In this document: positions 38,309 to 46,953 of the stretch, in pieces
Numbering within the stretch: the stretch's first letter is position 1
How the letters are laid out: each line of letters begins with the position of its first letter
Assembly: GCF_014174155.1 (NCBI RefSeq)
Contig: NZ_JABEQM010000011.1
Location: 79,814-143,813, forward strand
Length of the DNA: 64,000 nucleotides
Direction of reading: 5' to 3'
From: Gluconacetobacter tumulisoli
GTDB lineage: Bacteria; Pseudomonadota; Alphaproteobacteria; Acetobacterales; Acetobacteraceae
Made by a program: the position numbers and the translations under genes
The notes under the pieces: model-generated
Seen by the model: only the letters and a program-made list of their open reading frames with translations
Database searches by the model: none
Told to the model about the DNA's origin: nothing

Positions 38309-38680
38309 CAGAATGCCTTTCCGTGCATGCGGCAGAGTCCAGTGCGGGGCGGATACAGCAGCAAGGGCCGCAAATCCAGCCCCGCCGCACGCTGCCTCTT
38401 CTTATGTCGTCCCTTATATGGGAGGGTTGCCCCCAACGTGAAGCCACGGGATGCTGCCCGCAATCACGCATTCAAGCCATTTTGCCGGACGCCACCCCGA
38501 TTGACGCGACGGCAGGATATCGCCCCGGCCCAATCAAATCGCATATCCCATTGTAAACACATAATTTTATAAGACGAGTGGGATGGAAGGGCCAAGGCCC
38601 TTGCCAGGTTTGGGCAGCGCCCGACCTGCCCTGCCGGCCATGTGATATTATTCGCCGCGCAAAAAGATTAGGGGCGCCGC
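38309..38680. other. Intergenic region between ilvD and the DUF3224 gene
   Basis: 372 bases. The half nearest ilvD is its promoter/leader; I found no convincing leader peptide rich in Ile/Val/Leu and no riboswitch. The half nearest 38680 contains repeat copy A (38580-38631). Confidence 0.5.
38580..38631 (+). repeat. GC-rich intergenic repeat, copy A
   Basis: GGATGGAAGGGCCAAGGCCC and onward to CCGACCTGCCC, containing the palindrome AAGGGCCaAGGCCCTT. Copy B at 44281-44332 matches with only scattered differences, and copy C at 36248-36295 is the inverted form. Confidence 0.65.
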
Positions 38681-39178
38681 ATGCGACGCATCACATTTCT
38701 GGTTTCAACCCTGCTGGCCGCCCCGGGGGTGCATGTTCATCCACGGTCCCCCGCACCTGCCACTCTTGTCGGAGACCATGCCATGTCCAGGAAAGCGATC
38801 GGCAGATTTGATGTCGAGATAAAGCCCGAAGCGTCCTTCGGGGACGGCATCGGCCGGTTTGTCGTCACAAAACAATTCCATGGCGATCTTGAAGGAGCCG
38901 GCACCGGCGAGATGCTGGCAATACGCACCGGCACCCCGGGATCCGCCGGATATGTTCTGATCGAGCGGGTGACCGGCACGTTGCAGGGGCGGTCAGGCAG
39001 CTTCGTGCTCCAGCATCATGGCCTGATGGACAGGGGCCGGTCCGAGATGACGGTCACCGTCGTCCCGGATTCGGGCACCGGCGGGCTGATCGGGATCGCC
39101 GGCGACATGACGATCGACGCGGCCGCCGGCCACAGCTACGCATTCGCCTACAGCCTGCCCGCTTCCCCCGAACGATAG
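38681..39178 (+). CDS. DUF3224 domain protein
   Basis: 165 residues. The DUF3224 fold is clear from GRFVVTKQFHGDLEGAGTGE, ERVTGTLQGRSGSFVLQHHG and VTVVPDSGTGGLIGIAGDM. An N-terminal extension MRRITFLVSTLLAAPGVHVH may be a signal peptide; an internal ATG at 38783 (MSRKAIGRFDV) would give the usual bare-domain length. I kept 38681 because AGGGG lies seven bases ahead. Function unknown; members are small beta-barrels often found near stress genes. Confidence 0.75.
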   Translation: MRRITFLVSTLLAAPGVHVHPRSPAPATLVGDHAMSRKAIGRFDVEIKPEASFGDGIGRFVVTKQFHGDLEGAGTGEMLAIRTGTPGSAGYVLIERVTGTLQGRSGSFVLQHHGLMDRGRSEMTVTVVPDSGTGGLIGIAGDMTIDAAAGHSYAFAYSLPASPER

Positions 39179-39187
39179 GCCGAGTCC

Positions 39188-39220
39188 AAAAAAAGCCGGG
39201 TGGCAGGGCCACCCGGCTTT
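39188..39220 (-). terminator. Terminator between DUF3224 and TonB receptor genes
   Basis: 13-bp perfect stem AAAGCCGGGTGGC/GCCACCCGGCTTT with a 3-base loop. The seven-A run on its left becomes a T run on the minus strand, so it mainly terminates the receptor gene; it can also stop the plus-strand gene. Confidence 0.93.
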
Positions 39221-39272
39221 CCCGATCGCATGGTCCGGTCCCGCCCCCGGTATGACAGGGGCGAGGCCGTGA

Positions 39273-41714
39273 TCAGAAGGCGGTGGAGGCCGTCACGATC
39301 GCGGTGAACGGAGCCTGCAGGTAGTAGTAGGGCGAGCCGACGCCGTTGGAGCCGGAAATCGTGCTGCCGTAGACGCCCTTGGTCGCGTTCAGATTGTTCG
39401 CGAAACCGGCGATGCCGCTGCGGAACTTGGCGTTCGTCAGGTTCTGCATGTTCAGCTGGATCTGCGGCCCCTTGAGGAAGCCCATCGACCGGAAGCGATA
39501 GCCGATATTCACGCTGTCGGTGATGAACTGCGGGATGTACGAGTCATCCATCAGGGTGGCGTACTGCTTGGCGACGTATTTCACGTTGCCCGAGATGAAC
39601 AGGCGGCCGTCATCGTAATCCAGGCCCAGAGCGGCCTGCACCTTCGGGCTGCGGATCTGCGTCTTGCCGCGCGTCGGCAGCAGGTCGTTGACCGTCGCCC
39701 CGTTCAGCACGCCGGTCGTCGCCAAATTGTTGTCGATGCGCGCGTCCAGATATTCGAACGTCGCATAGGGGCGCAGATGGAACCACAGCGGCCGCGTCGC
39801 CAGCTGAACGTCCACCCCACGGGTGGTCTGACCGCCGGCATTCACGGTCCGACTGTAATTCGCGCCGCTCGCACCGTCATAGTAGCTGAGGCTGAGCTGC
39901 TTGTTAGTGAAGTTGTAATTGAAGAACGAGACACTGCCGACCAGTAGATCGCCGTTATAGCGATAGCCGATTTCTTCCGAGATCGAATATTCCGGCGCCG
40001 ACGAACCACCAATCTGGGTCTGCTTGCCCGCCGTGCTGAAATAATCGACCAGAGACGTGTTGCTGGGCACGCGGAAATTGGTGGACCCGGCGACATAGAT
40101 CTGGTGATGCGAGTTGAAATTCCAGCTCAGGCCGACCTGCGGCAGCGGCTCGGCATTGTGCAGGTTGCGGTTGTAGAGGGCGCCCGGCGAGTAATCGTAG
40201 GTGCGGCGGGTGACCATCGCCTCCTTGAAGCCAAGGTCGATGCGCAGGCGATCGTTGAAATATTTCATCGTGTCGCCGACGAACAGCATGTTGATCTGCG
40301 TCAGCGTCAGGAAGTCGCGCGCCCGGTACTGGTCGCCACCCGGCACTGTGTAGACATCCTTGGTCCCCCAGATATTCAACGGCTGGCCGGTCGTCTGGTT
40401 CACCATGCCGATCGGCGAATACTGGTCGAGGTTGGAATATTCATACCACCAGCCCGCCGTCAGCGTGTGATGGCTGCCGATCCGGTAGTTGAACTTCAGC
40501 GTGTTGCCGGTGCGGAACTGTTCCTGGTTCGACGGCGCGAAGACGATGGCCTGCGTGCCCGGCGTGACCTGGCCATTCCCGTTCAGGTCGACAGCCACGG
40601 GCTGGTTGCCCATGTAGGTCGATCCCTCGGTCAGGGTGGACCCGCCGGTGCCGTTGCCGATGCCGTGCCAGAAATAAATCGTGTCATCGATCGACAGGTT
40701 GGGCGTGACGACGATATGCGTCGGCGCCGAGACGATGACGTTACGGAACGGATTGACGTGCAGCTTGTAGTAGGCGGTGTCCTTGATGCCGCTGTAATTG
40801 GCGTCGTAATTCGTGCTGTACCCCGTCGCGCGGTACTGCGCCAGGCTGGGATTCAGCATGAAATCCGCGACCTGGTCGTTGTACGACACGGTCATGCCGG
40901 TGGAGCTGCCGTTCTGGAAATCCTTGATGGCCTTGAAGTCATAGTGGAACTTCTCGATCTGGCCGGGGCCGCGCCAGTTGTTGCCGTCGGTGTGGCTGAA
41001 GGCGAACATGGCGCGCAGGCCGGTGGTGCCGATGTCACCCGAATTCAGGCGCAGGAACTGCCGGTGGGTGTCGAACGACCCGAACGAGATATCGATCAGG
41101 CCGCCGCGCTCGTGGGTCGGGTTGCTCATGGTCGCGGTCACCAGGCCGGCCGACGCGTTCACCACGGGCGAATCGATATTGACCGATCCTGGCTGCAACG
41201 AGACCGATTCCAGATCCTCGGCTTCCAGCACTTCGTTGGAATAGAACTGGCCGCCGCCGATATCGTTCAGCGGCATGCCGTCCAGCAGCCAGCCGATCTG
41301 CGTCTGGTCCATGCCGCGGACCTCGGTCTGGCCGGAGGTCAGGCCGAACGGGTCCTGGTCGGACACGTTGGCGCTGGGCAGCATGCGCAGAAGCTGCTGG
41401 ATGTTGGTCGTCGGCGACTGCTTGGCGATGAAGTCGCGGGTGATGGTCTGAACCGCCTTCGGCTCGGTCTCGACGCGCAGCAGGCCGCCGCCGGGGGCGC
41501 GGGTGCGCGCGCTGCGGCCGGTCACGGCGACCTGCTCGGGCGCCGCGTCGGAATATCCGCCTTTCGCGGTCGGGGCACGGGTGGAGGCCGGCGAGGTCGT
41601 CGCGGAAGTGGAGGACGACGCGGGCGCCACCTCCTGCGCCACGGCGGTCGTGGCGGCAAATCCGCTTATGGCAGTGCTGGCCAGCAGGATGGTCAGACAG
41701 GTGCGAGACAACAT
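39273..41714 (-). CDS. TonB-dependent receptor (paralogue of the gene at 24283)
   Basis: 813-residue outer-membrane receptor. Signal peptide MLSRTCLTILLASTAISGFA; then a Ser/Thr/Ala-rich linker (SSSTSATTSPASTRAPTAKG) and possible TonB box EQVAVTGRS. Plug: RDFIAKQSPTTNIQQLLRML and EVRGMDQTQIGWLLDGMPLN. The barrel ends TASTAF with terminal Phe. Extensive block similarity with the first receptor (DIGGGQFYSNEVLEAEDLES versus DIGSGAIYPQEILDSENLQK) indicates duplication. Neighbouring genes give no substrate clue. Confidence 0.93.
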   Translation of the reverse strand: MLSRTCLTILLASTAISGFAATTAVAQEVAPASSSTSATTSPASTRAPTAKGGYSDAAPEQVAVTGRSARTRAPGGGLLRVETEPKAVQTITRDFIAKQSPTTNIQQLLRMLPSANVSDQDPFGLTSGQTEVRGMDQTQIGWLLDGMPLNDIGGGQFYSNEVLEAEDLESVSLQPGSVNIDSPVVNASAGLVTATMSNPTHERGGLIDISFGSFDTHRQFLRLNSGDIGTTGLRAMFAFSHTDGNNWRGPGQIEKFHYDFKAIKDFQNGSSTGMTVSYNDQVADFMLNPSLAQYRATGYSTNYDANYSGIKDTAYYKLHVNPFRNVIVSAPTHIVVTPNLSIDDTIYFWHGIGNGTGGSTLTEGSTYMGNQPVAVDLNGNGQVTPGTQAIVFAPSNQEQFRTGNTLKFNYRIGSHHTLTAGWWYEYSNLDQYSPIGMVNQTTGQPLNIWGTKDVYTVPGGDQYRARDFLTLTQINMLFVGDTMKYFNDRLRIDLGFKEAMVTRRTYDYSPGALYNRNLHNAEPLPQVGLSWNFNSHHQIYVAGSTNFRVPSNTSLVDYFSTAGKQTQIGGSSAPEYSISEEIGYRYNGDLLVGSVSFFNYNFTNKQLSLSYYDGASGANYSRTVNAGGQTTRGVDVQLATRPLWFHLRPYATFEYLDARIDNNLATTGVLNGATVNDLLPTRGKTQIRSPKVQAALGLDYDDGRLFISGNVKYVAKQYATLMDDSYIPQFITDSVNIGYRFRSMGFLKGPQIQLNMQNLTNAKFRSGIAGFANNLNATKGVYGSTISGSNGVGSPYYYLQAPFTAIVTASTAF

Positions 41715-41868
41715 TGGCCGGAGGGCCCCCTCAAGGATGTATGAACTTGTCCAACTATTCCAGAACGTGAATTTTCCTCAATGCAAACTTGACCATTTAG
41801 ACAAATCGACTTCGTACCTATGACATATATGCAACAGAACCGCGCCGGGCGGCCGAAAGAGTGAGGCG

Positions 41869-42894
41869 ATGACATTAAAAAAAACATGTTTATTTCTTTG
41901 TTTTTTCATATCCATCTTTTCCCTTCCCCCAACACCGGAAGCCGCGGCGCGGCCGGGATTCGTGGTTACGGTACTGGGCGCGCGGGGCGGGATGCTGGAC
42001 GGGAACCTCAGCGCCTACATGATTCGGCCGGCCGGTGACGACCGGGCGGTCCTGTGCGATGCCGGAACGGCGATGGGCGGCCTGGTGGCGGCCGGCCGGA
42101 CCGGCGCGCTGGATGACATTGCCGTGCCACGTGGCAGCGGCCTGACACGCCCGGGCTATGTGCTGACGCATACGATTCGCGCCTATCTGATCAGCCACGC
42201 GCATCTGGATCATGTCGCGGGCCTGGTCGTCGCGTCGCCCGACGACAGCGCCAAGCCCATTTATGCCCTGCCCGCGACCCTGGACGATTTGTCGGCCCAT
42301 CTGTTCAACTGGCGCATCTGGCCGAATTTCGGCGATCGCGGTCCGCCGCCCGCGCTGGGCAAGTACCATTATCGCGCACTGACACCGGGCCGGGCAGAGC
42401 CGGTGCCGGACACCGCGATGACCGTCACCGCCTGGCCGCTGGACCATGGCGGCGTCGAATCGACCGCCTTCCTGATCGCCGCGAACGGGATATCCGTCCT
42501 GTACATGGGCGATACCGGACCCGACGCCGTCGAGGGCGGGCACCGCCTGGACGATCTCTGGCGGGCGATCGCACCGGAGGTTGCGGCACACCGGCTGAAG
42601 GCCATCGTCATAGAGGCCTCGTACGACGACACCCGGCCGGACCGGATGCTGTTCGGCCATATGACCCCGACCTGGGTGGCGGCCACGCTGCGGGACCTGG
42701 CGCGCCAGGCGGGCGGACTGGAATCGCTGCGCGGTCTGACGGTGCTGATCGGCCACGTCAAATACAGCCTGGCCGCCGGGCCTGCACCGCAGGAGGCCAT
42801 ACGGCGGGACCTGGTCCGCGACGCGGCACGCAGCGGCCTGGGGGGCGTGCGCTTCCTCATCGCGGAGCAGGGACTGCGCCTGACCGTGGACTGA
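41869..42894 (+). CDS. Exported class II cyclic-nucleotide phosphodiesterase
   Basis: 341 residues with signal peptide MTLKKTCLFLCFFISIFSLP. The metallo-hydrolase motif of class II cAMP phosphodiesterases (yeast PDE1, Vibrio CpdP) is SHAHLDHVAGL, with further metal ligands in PLDHGGVESTAF, YMGDTGPDAV and GHVKYSL. These enzymes hydrolyse 3',5'-cAMP or cGMP. Export would put it in the periplasm, acting on external or leaked cyclic nucleotide, as reported for CpdP. The start lies in an AT-rich patch beside the divergent TonB receptor promoter. Confidence 0.88.
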   Translation: MTLKKTCLFLCFFISIFSLPPTPEAAARPGFVVTVLGARGGMLDGNLSAYMIRPAGDDRAVLCDAGTAMGGLVAAGRTGALDDIAVPRGSGLTRPGYVLTHTIRAYLISHAHLDHVAGLVVASPDDSAKPIYALPATLDDLSAHLFNWRIWPNFGDRGPPPALGKYHYRALTPGRAEPVPDTAMTVTAWPLDHGGVESTAFLIAANGISVLYMGDTGPDAVEGGHRLDDLWRAIAPEVAAHRLKAIVIEASYDDTRPDRMLFGHMTPTWVAATLRDLARQAGGLESLRGLTVLIGHVKYSLAAGPAPQEAIRRDLVRDAARSGLGGVRFLIAEQGLRLTVD

Positions 42895-43046
42895 CCGGCG
42901 GCCGCCCGCCGGGCAGGATGGTCACACGATTATGAAGAGCGGCGGCCGTTCCCCGCGCGCGCCGTACAGCCATTTCTTCCGTTACCACCGATACGCATAC
43001 ATGAACCGCGCCGGCGAAGCGCGGACCGAACGGAGGAGTGAATCCC

Positions 43047-43523
43047 ATGGCCATTCCCGTCCTGCATATCCTGAACAGCAAAGGCTCGGCCGTCGTCACC
43101 GTCCGGCCGGACGAACCGGTGACGGCGATCGCGCACCTGATGTTCAGGAACGGAATCGGCGCGGTGCCGGTCATCGTCGATGGCGGGCATGTCGCGGGGC
43201 TGGTCTCCGAACGATCGATCGTCGAGGCCCTGGCGACGCGCGGCGCCGATATCGGCCGATTGCGCGCGGCCGATATCATGACCCGCGACGTGCCGACCGC
43301 GACCCGGTCCGAAGACATCCTGTCGGTCGCGCGCAAGATGACCCGCCGCCACAGCCGCCACGTTCCGATCCAGGACGGCGCCGGCCAGCTGGTCGGGCTG
43401 GTCAGCATCGGCGATATCGTGAAGCTGCGGCTGGAGGAAGCCGAGCTTCTGGCGCGGGAAATGCAGTCCTACATCATGCAGGACAGCCACGCCTCGGTCG
43501 CGCCCCACCCGTTCGCATCCTGA
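43047..43523 (+). CDS. Tandem CBS-domain protein
   Basis: 158 residues consisting of two CBS motifs: VRPDEPVTAIAHLMFRNGIG and VPVIVDGGHVAGLVSERSIV in the first; TATRSEDILSVARKMTRRHS and VPIQDGAGQLVGLVSIGDIV in the second, then a helical tail. Stand-alone CBS pairs of this type bind adenine nucleotides and modulate partner proteins. ATG 43047 is chosen because GGAGGAG lies eight bases ahead; GTG 43038 is an alternative. No partner is encoded beside it. Confidence 0.9.
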   Translation: MAIPVLHILNSKGSAVVTVRPDEPVTAIAHLMFRNGIGAVPVIVDGGHVAGLVSERSIVEALATRGADIGRLRAADIMTRDVPTATRSEDILSVARKMTRRHSRHVPIQDGAGQLVGLVSIGDIVKLRLEEAELLAREMQSYIMQDSHASVAPHPFAS

Positions 43524-43538
43524 CGGCGCCCGCCGGGC

Positions 43539-44138
43539 TCACCCCCCGGTGAAATGGCCGGGAAAGGCGATGTCCGACAGCGGCAGCCGGCCGGACGGGG
43601 TTTCGCGGGTGCGCAGGCCTTCGGGCAGGATATCGGGCGGGGCCTGGCGGCCTATGGCGATCGCGGCGTGGATCGCATGGTCGTCCGGCACGCCCAGACC
43701 CGTGCGGATGGCGTCGTGATCGATGCCGCTCATGGCATGGGCGGCCCATCCGGCGGACGTCGCCTGCAGCATGATATATGCCGCCGCGGCACCGGCGTCG
43801 AAGGCGTGCGTCAGGGCCGGCACCGGTTCCGTCTTGCCGGGGGGCAGCATCGTCGTGCCGGACAGGACGAACACCAGCGCCGACGCGGACCCGGCCCAGG
43901 ACTGGTTGAACGGGATCAGGTAGCTGACGAAGCGGTCCCAGTCCGCCGTGTCACGCCGCGCGTAGACAAAACGCCAGGGCTGCGAATTATAGGCCGATGC
44001 CGCCCAGCGTCCGGCTTCGAGGAACGAGAGCAGCAGGTCCTCGGCGATCGGCGCGCCGTCATAGGCGCGCGGCGACCAGCGGTCGAGAAAGAGGCGGTCG
44101 ACCGGATGCGCGGATGTGCGAAGGGGGGCAGTGGTCAT
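43539..44138 (-). CDS. Nitroreductase family flavoprotein
   Basis: 199 residues. FMN-binding N-terminal RWSPRAYDGAPIAEDLLLSF and the conserved AASAYNSQPWRFVYARR are the signatures of the family; later GAAAAYIMLQATSAGWAAHAM and VPDDHAIHAAIAIGRQ. It probably reduces quinones or nitro groups with NAD(P)H. The 3' end converges with the CBS gene (15 bases apart). Separated from the TSUP gene by repeat copy B. Confidence 0.9.
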   Translation of the reverse strand: MTTAPLRTSAHPVDRLFLDRWSPRAYDGAPIAEDLLLSFLEAGRWAASAYNSQPWRFVYARRDTADWDRFVSYLIPFNQSWAGSASALVFVLSGTTMLPPGKTEPVPALTHAFDAGAAAAYIMLQATSAGWAAHAMSGIDHDAIRTGLGVPDDHAIHAAIAIGRQAPPDILPEGLRTRETPSGRLPLSDIAFPGHFTGG

Positions 44139-44280
44139 GGGCGGGTCACCATTCTGGCCAGAGGAGTCCCCAGCATAGACCGGATCGCCGGACCGGCGAA
44201 GACTCGAACAAATGGACGCTCATGGGCCAGGACGTTGTTCCGCAAGGACGTAGTCCTTTGGAACTCCGGATTTTATCAAT

Positions 44281-44332
44281 CGGATGCAAGGGCCGAGGCC
44301 CTTGCCGGGTTCGGGCAGAATCCGACCTCTTC
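44281..44332 (+). repeat. GC-rich intergenic repeat, copy B
   Basis: CGGATGCAAGGGCCGAGGCC and on to TCCGACCTCTTCC. The palindromic core AAGGGCCgAGGCCCTT matches copy A except for the centre base. It lies immediately after the TSUP stop codon. Confidence 0.65.
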
Positions 44333-44343
44333 CGCCACTTGCG

Positions 44344-45138
44344 TCACGCCTGCCCCTCCGGCAGCAGGAGCGCCAGCCCGCGCCAGATCATGTAGAGCGC
44401 GACGACGAAGATGATCCCGGCGAACACCCGTGTCAGCAGTCCGCGCGACCCTGCCAGCACTCGGGCCGCGCGCGTGCCGCCCAGGCTGCCGACGATACCG
44501 CCCGCGACCAACAGGCCCGCCAGCGGCCAGTCCACCAGGCCCGATGCGGCATAGCTGACGGCGGTGCTGAGGCCGAAGACCGCCACGGCGACCAGTGACG
44601 TGCCGACCGCGTTCAGGATCGGCATGCCGGTCGACGCCATCAGGCCGGGAACGATCAGGAACCCGCCGCCGATGCCGAAGAATCCGGACAGCAGGCCGGT
44701 CGTCAGCCCCGCCCCTGCGATGCGCCCGATATTGCCGCGCGTACAGGTGGCGCCCGGATCCCCCGTCCCGCCCCGACCGCGCAGCATCAGCAGCCCGACG
44801 ACGACCATCAGCACCGCGAAGCACAGCAACAGCCTCTGCCCGCCTATCGCCTTGCCCGCATGCGCGCCGGCCAGCGCCCCCAGGACGCCCGCCGCCGCGA
44901 ACACCCCGGCACAGCGCCATTTGACGGTGCGCGCCCGCGCGTGGCTGGCCAGCCCCGCCAGCGCATTGGCCGCGACGGCGGCGGCGCTGGTGCCGATGGC
45001 GACATGCGGGCTGCGCACCCCCACCAGATAGACCATCAGCGGCACCGCCAGAATGGATCCGCCCCCGCCGACCAGTCCCAGGGTGAAACCGACCAGCACG
45101 CCGGACAGGATGCCGAGAAGGGCCTGAACGGGATCCAT
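44344..45138 (-). CDS. TSUP (TauE/SafE) family sulfite/anion exporter
   Basis: 264 residues, about eight helices. Both halves start with the family glycine motif: GFTLGLVGGGGSILAVPLMV and LLSGFFGIGGGFLIVPGLMA. Members move sulfite, sulfoacetate or related anions. It lies 109 bases downstream of a persulfide-dioxygenase-like gene on the same strand, so export of the sulfite made by that enzyme is the simplest reading, as in bigR/blh-type operons of other alphaproteobacteria. Confidence 0.9.
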   Translation of the reverse strand: MDPVQALLGILSGVLVGFTLGLVGGGGSILAVPLMVYLVGVRSPHVAIGTSAAAVAANALAGLASHARARTVKWRCAGVFAAAGVLGALAGAHAGKAIGGQRLLLCFAVLMVVVGLLMLRGRGGTGDPGATCTRGNIGRIAGAGLTTGLLSGFFGIGGGFLIVPGLMASTGMPILNAVGTSLVAVAVFGLSTAVSYAASGLVDWPLAGLLVAGGIVGSLGGTRAARVLAGSRGLLTRVFAGIIFVVALYMIWRGLALLLPEGQA

Positions 45139-45247
45139 CGCGCCCGTCAGCCCCGGCCGGACACCCCGCGGGCGACGGCGATGTCAGCCGCGTCGGGAAG
45201 GCGAGAAAGGCGTGCGGTCATGCGATTCGGGTTCTTCGTCCACGCGC

Positions 45248-46186
45248 CTACAACGTGTCCAGCGGGATCTTGATATAGCGGGTGCCGTTGGCTTCCGGTT
45301 CCGGCAGGTGGCCGCCGCGCATGTTCACCTGCACCGACGGCATGATCAGCCGGGGCAAATCCAGCGTCGCGTCGCGCGCCGTGCGCATGGCGACGAAATC
45401 ATCCTCCGTCACGCCGTCATGGACGTGGATATTCCCCTGGCGTTCGGCCGAGATCGTGGTTTCCCACACGAAATGGTCACGCCCCGGCGCGCCGTAATCA
45501 TGGCAGAGGAACAGCCGCGTTTCATCCGGCAGCGACAGCAGGCGACGGATCGAGCGATAGAGCATGCGCGCATCCCCGCCGGGGAAATCGGCGCGCGCGG
45601 TGCCGTAATCGGGCATGAACAGCGTATCGCCGATGAAGGCCGCATCCCCGATGACGAAGGCCATGTCGGCGGGCGTATGCCCCGGCACATGCAGGGCGAT
45701 GGCGTCGATCGACCCGAGGCGGAAGCGTTCGCCGTCATGGAACAGCCGGTCGAACTGCGACCCGTCGCGGGCGAAGGCCGTGCCGGCGTTGAAGATCTTG
45801 CCGAACACGTCCTGCACCTGGACGATATCCGCCCCGATGGCCAGCCTGCCGCCCACCTGCCCCTGCAGCCACGGCGCCGCCGACAGATGGTCGGCGTGGG
45901 CATGGGTTTCCAGCTGCCAGGCGACCTCCAGCCCTTCGGCGCGAACATAAGCCAGGACGGCGGAGGCGGAATCGTTGCGCGTGCGGCCCGACGCGGGGTC
46001 GTAGTCCAGCACGCTGTCGATGATCGCCGCCTGGCGCGTCGCCGGATCGTGGACGACATGGGTCGCGGTGAAGGTGGCCTGATCAAAGAAGGTGCGGACC
46101 ACCGGCACCGGCGCGCCGGCCGATGCGCCGGTCAGGATGGCGCGGATCTGGGACGTGGCGGCGTCGCAGGCAGGATCGGTCGGCAT
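45248..46186 (-). CDS. Metallo-beta-lactamase-fold persulfide dioxygenase-like protein (Blh/ETHE1 type)
   Basis: 312 residues. Metal motif THAHADHLS (residues about 93-101), further ligands in HVPGHTPADMAF, GDTLFMPDYGTARADFPGGD and LFLCHDYGAPGRDHFVWETT. ETHE1/Blh enzymes oxidise glutathione persulfide to sulfite using one iron bound by two His and one Asp; those positions are present. It is divergent from the peroxiredoxin-ArsR pair (107-base AT-rich promoter) and upstream of the TSUP exporter. Confidence 0.88.
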   Translation of the reverse strand: MPTDPACDAATSQIRAILTGASAGAPVPVVRTFFDQATFTATHVVHDPATRQAAIIDSVLDYDPASGRTRNDSASAVLAYVRAEGLEVAWQLETHAHADHLSAAPWLQGQVGGRLAIGADIVQVQDVFGKIFNAGTAFARDGSQFDRLFHDGERFRLGSIDAIALHVPGHTPADMAFVIGDAAFIGDTLFMPDYGTARADFPGGDARMLYRSIRRLLSLPDETRLFLCHDYGAPGRDHFVWETTISAERQGNIHVHDGVTEDDFVAMRTARDATLDLPRLIMPSVQVNMRGGHLPEPEANGTRYIKIPLDTL

Positions 46187-46293
46187 CGGGCGCTCTCCCG
46201 GACTGCGAAAACGATATCACTTTCGCACTTTCATAAAATCTGTATTTCATGCTTCATGTTGCGTCAAGCCGCATGGGATGCAAAAGGCCCGCG

Positions 46294-46953
46294 ATGACCG
46301 AGATGACGACCACGGACACCCCGCCCGCCGACGCCTGCCGACCGCTGCGGATCGGCGACCTCGCCCCCGATTTCTGCGCCCGCACGACGCGCGGCGAGGT
46401 GAGGCTGCGCGATTATCGCGGGACATGGCTGGTCTTCTTTTCCCATCCGGCGGATTTCACGCCCGTCTGCACCAGCGAATTCGTCGCCCTGGCCCGTGCC
46501 GCGGACCGGTTCGCGGCACTGGACTGCGCGCTGCTGGGCCTGTCGGTCGACAGCCTGCATGCGCATCTGGCGTGGATGGAGGCGATCCACGCCCGCTTCG
46601 GCGCCGCCGTCCCTTTTCCGGTGATCGAGGATCCGACGATGGCCGTCGGCCGCGCCTACGGCATGCTGGACGCGACCGCGCGCGACAGCGCCACGGTGCG
46701 GGCGACCTATTTCATCGATCCGGCGGGCATCGTCCGCGCCATCACCTGCTACCCGATGTCGGTGGGCCGGTCGGTGGCCGAGATGCTGCGCCTGGTCGCC
46801 GCGCTGCAGCGCGCGGCGCGCGGCGACGCGCTGACGCCGGAGGGCTGGACCCCCGGCGCGGACATCGTCCTGCCCGCCGCCCGGACCGAGGACGAGGTCG
46901 CGGCCGCCGGTCCGGCCTGGTTCTGCCGCATCACTCCCGATCCGGCCGCATGA
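46294..46953 (+). CDS. Peroxiredoxin, Prx6/AhpC-TSA type
   Basis: 219 residues. Active-site HPADFTPVCTSEF with peroxidatic Cys59; the Prx6-like C-terminal extension carries DPAGIVRAITCYPMSVGRSV and PEGWTPGADIVLPAA. Two further Cys downstream could act in resolution. Family members reduce H2O2 and alkyl hydroperoxides, and some reduce persulfides, which fits the sulfur context. AAGG lies six bases before the ATG. Overlaps the ArsR gene as ATGA. Confidence 0.9.
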   Translation: MTEMTTTDTPPADACRPLRIGDLAPDFCARTTRGEVRLRDYRGTWLVFFSHPADFTPVCTSEFVALARAADRFAALDCALLGLSVDSLHAHLAWMEAIHARFGAAVPFPVIEDPTMAVGRAYGMLDATARDSATVRATYFIDPAGIVRAITCYPMSVGRSVAEMLRLVAALQRAARGDALTPEGWTPGADIVLPAARTEDEVAAAGPAWFCRITPDPAA

